This document shows positions 5,482-5,755 of a stretch of 5,755 nt of DNA, piece by piece. A model generated the notes under the pieces. The model saw nothing but the letters and a program-made list of their open reading frames with translations, did not search any database and was not told the origin of the DNA. The stretch's first letter is position 1. Every line of letters starts with the position of its first letter. Origin of the DNA: Clostridiaceae bacterium UBA6110 (GTDB lineage: Bacteria; Bacillota; Clostridia; Clostridiales; Clostridiaceae); the NCBI GenBank assembly GCA_002428415.1, contig DIWI01000114.1, positions 22,668 to 28,422 on the forward strand, written 5' to 3'. A program made the position numbers and the translations under genes.

Positions 5482-5755
5482 ACCGGAAGCCGCTTTTTCA
5501 GAATTTTTTTGGCCCCCCTTCTCAGCTCGCCTTTCAATCAAACCAGTTCTCAATTCTGCTGGATTTCCGATCAGGTAATCGTATTCCAAATCATTCGCAT
5601 ATATATAAAATTAAGAACAGATTAAGCCATCACTTGCCATATAGTCAGTAAAACCTGTAATTCACACCAAAAATCTTTCTTTTTCACGGAAAAACCACCA
5701 AAACAAATAATGTCGTATTTTTCACGTTTTATCTTCACATGTTTTTCTCAATCTG
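5482..5755. other. AT-rich region with no recognisable gene
   Basis: All three minus-strand frames are broken by frequent stops. Plus-strand openings lack ribosome binding sites and family resemblance. I recognise no tRNA, riboswitch or strong terminator. The only pattern is TTTTTCACG twice (5680-5688 and 5718-5726), weak enough to be chance. It probably is the upstream control region of the P-loop gene plus spacer to a gene beyond the window. Confidence 0.6.

Noticed and set aside
5397..5651. Plus-strand open frame of 84 codons across the P-loop gene promoter
   Set aside because: It overlaps the start of the P-loop gene and its near-consensus promoter, has no ribosome binding site, and its composition resembles translated AT-rich spacer.
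5680..5726. Repeated TTTTTCACG as a regulatory or CRISPR-like repeat
   Set aside because: Only two 9-base copies in AT-rich DNA with no third copy or regular spacing; compatible with chance.
5709..5755. Plus-strand ATG with a frame open to the window end
   Set aside because: Only 15 codons are visible, with no ribosome binding site before the ATG and no promoter; insufficient support.
5482..5755. Riboswitch or small RNA in the AT-rich right-hand region
   Set aside because: I looked for hallmark sequences of common riboswitches and for strong stems followed by T-runs. Only weak stems of about 4 bp were found.

Overview
This looks like an ordinary chromosomal stretch from a Gram-positive, probably clostridial (Bacillota), bacterium. 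The grounds are: moderate-GC genes separated by AT-rich gaps; strong GGAGG-type ribosome binding sites; promoters close to the sigma-A consensus; compact intrinsic terminators; and a small P-loop protein of a kind I associate, from memory, with clostridia. The genus cannot be fixed from the sequence. All five supported genes lie on the minus strand, so transcription runs from high to low coordinates. I see no tRNA, rRNA, CRISPR array, insertion sequence or phage gene.

Layout, in transcription order. Positions 5482-5755 are AT-rich with no supportable gene. A near-consensus promoter (5453-5481) drives a one-gene unit encoding a 137-residue P-loop NTPase of unknown function (4985-5398), closed by a strong hairpin terminator (4948-4973). 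A second good promoter (4864-4892) drives a two-gene operon: tyrS, tyrosyl-tRNA synthetase (3610-4830), and a calcineurin-like metallophosphoesterase (2918-3610). The tyrS stop and the phosphoesterase start share one base (TAATG), and a terminator follows at 2875-2908. A third promoter (2800-2808) drives tkt, a complete transketolase (743-2740), which ends in a small hairpin and then a terminator (681-712). Last comes the start of a short-chain dehydrogenase gene with its own promoter candidates; its 3' end lies beyond position 1.

The genes do not form one pathway. TyrS charges tRNA-Tyr for translation. Transketolase links the pentose phosphate pathway to glycolysis. The SDR is a general NADP(H)-type oxidoreductase, and the P-loop protein has no known role. 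The only tight functional hint is the overlap of tyrS with the phosphoesterase. In three genes (tkt, tyrS and the P-loop gene) the ribosome binding site favours a start codon slightly inside the longest possible reading frame, and I used the inner start each time.

I found no convincing undescribed multi-gene system. The items most worth a second look are the tyrS-phosphoesterase coupling, the orphan P-loop NTPase, and short repeats around two promoters.
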